Shown here piece by piece: positions 50,140 to 50,935 of a stretch of 50,935 nt of DNA. Position numbers and translations under genes: made by a program. Origin of the DNA: Clostridiales bacterium. Lineage in GTDB: Bacteria; Bacillota; Clostridia; Oscillospirales; Oscillospiraceae. Position 1 is the first letter of the stretch; every line of letters begins with the position of its first letter. The stretch covers positions 1 to 50,935 of the forward strand of contig SFFV01000015.1 in the NCBI GenBank assembly GCA_004557735.1, written 5' to 3'. The notes beneath the pieces are model-generated. The model had not been told where the DNA came from and made no database searches. It saw only the letters and a program-made list of their open reading frames with translations.

Positions 50140-50935
50140 ACACCGTAAATCAGGGCGTGCGCAAGCTGGACGCCATGCAGCTCGTGACCGGCCAGCCGGT
50201 CTACACCGAGGACATCGCGCCGGAAAACTGCCTCGTGGTAAAGCTCCTGCGCTCGCCGCACGCGAACGCGCTGGTGCGCGGGATCGATACCGGGCGCGCC
50301 ATGCGCGTGCCGGGCATGGAGGCCGTGTTTACCTGGAAGGACGTGCCGCAGGACGCCCGGCGCTATACGCAGGCCGGACAGACCGCGCCGGAGCCCAGCC
50401 CGCTCGACCGGCTCGTGATCGACCGCCACGTCCGCTTCGCGGGCGACGTTGTCGCCATTCTCGCCGGGCGGGACGAGGCGTGCGTCGACAAAGCGATGAA
50501 GCTCATAAAGGTTGAATACGATGTGCTCGAGCCGGTGCTTGATTTCCGCACGGCGCTCGACAACCCCGTGCTCGTTCACCCGGAGGAAAACTGGGAGACG
50601 CAGTGTCCCGTCGGCGCGGACAACCGCCGCAATCTCTGCGCGCACGAGGAGGACGGGCAGGGCGACATCGACGCCGTGCTCAGCAGCTGCGACATTGTCA
50701 TCGACCGCGTGTACCACACAAAGGCCTGCCAGCAGGTCCCCATGGAGACGTTCCGCACGTTCTGCACGATCGACGCCTACGGACGGCTGCACATCGTAAG
50801 CTCCACGCAGATCGTATTCCACACGCGCCGCATCGTGGCAAACGCGCTGCACATCCCGCGCTCGAAGATCCGTGTGAGCAAGCCGCGCGTCGGCGGCGGC
50901 TTCGGCGCGAAGCAGACGGCGGTGAGCGCCGTTTA
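50136..50935 (+). CDS. Molybdenum hydroxylase Mo-cofactor subunit, C-terminus outside window
   Basis: The first 266 codons of the catalytic subunit (usual length 750-780). It opens with a typical KLDAMQLVTGQPVYTEDI start and contains the AILAGRDEACVDKA and VEYDVLEPVLD segments, then VPMETFRTFC, and reaches the Mo-pterin loop RVGGGFGAKQ at the window edge. ATGA overlap at 50136 couples it to the Fe-S gene. The active-site Glu and substrate-determining residues lie beyond the edge, so substrate class and selenium dependence cannot be judged. Confidence 0.9.
   Translation, partial: MNTVNQGVRKLDAMQLVTGQPVYTEDIAPENCLVVKLLRSPHANALVRGIDTGRAMRVPGMEAVFTWKDVPQDARRYTQAGQTAPEPSPLDRLVIDRHVRFAGDVVAILAGRDEACVDKAMKLIKVEYDVLEPVLDFRTALDNPVLVHPEENWETQCPVGADNRRNLCAHEEDGQGDIDAVLSSCDIVIDRVYHTKACQQVPMETFRTFCTIDAYGRLHIVSSTQIVFHTRRIVANALHIPRSKIRVSKPRVGGGFGAKQTAVSAV

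Overview
The window is about 50.9 kb of high-GC DNA from what looks like an anaerobic, spore-forming Clostridia (probably Oscillospiraceae-type gut Firmicute). The evidence is strong AGGAGG ribosome sites, a stage II sporulation protein P gene with a sigma-E-like promoter, a minimal SufC/SufB-type Fe-S pair, reverse rubrerythrin and rubredoxin, pyruvate phosphate dikinase, and a corrinoid methyltransferase system. The species assignment is inference.

Layout. 1-1116: end of a lower-GC mobile element, probably an integrative conjugative element: a truncated parA, a long hairpin-rich leader, two terminators and an orphan coding fragment that abuts the ppdK stop codon. 1117-13930: ppdK; vanY-like peptidase and mnmE; sufC-sufB-like; a metal- or corrinoid-type ABC importer with a methyltransferase; a DUF4867 gene; rsmG and a zinc-ribbon membrane protein. 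14064-18743: spoIIP, CBS protein, GNAT, a PerR/Fur-like regulator with rubrerythrin and rubredoxin, then pyrophosphatase.

18873-29803 is the most distinctive metabolic block. On the minus strand lie a PocR/AraC regulator, a B12-activation-domain protein and a RACo-type corrinoid reactivator. Divergently, on the plus strand, lie two corrinoid proteins, a non-pyrrolysine MttB-family methyltransferase, a small membrane protein, a sodium:solute symporter, a UroD/MtaA-family methyltransferase and a G3E GTPase. Together they form a nearly self-contained import, demethylation, methyl-transfer and cofactor-repair pathway for an unidentified methylated compound, probably a quaternary amine.

29960-39017 holds core genes: two CNNM/CorC proteins, hflX (apparently starting at ATT), yigZ, dgt, dnaG, rpoD and a flavin-binding protein. 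39164-42464 is a compact phage-derived module: large and small terminase and a 90-residue protein on the minus strand, facing an XRE repressor and an ImmA-like peptidase. Divergent promoters between them are studded with four copies of a CACG-NNN-CGTG palindrome. No integrase, portal or capsid gene is present in the module.

42531-50935: an unknown membrane-anchored protein, a HAD hydrolase, an L10-leader-controlled rplJ-rplL run followed directly by rpsF-ssb-rpsR, a HerA-like (DUF853) ATPase with a repetitive coiled-coil tail, and the start of a three-subunit molybdenum hydroxylase operon that leaves the window. No tRNA, rRNA, CRISPR array or insertion sequence was recognised.
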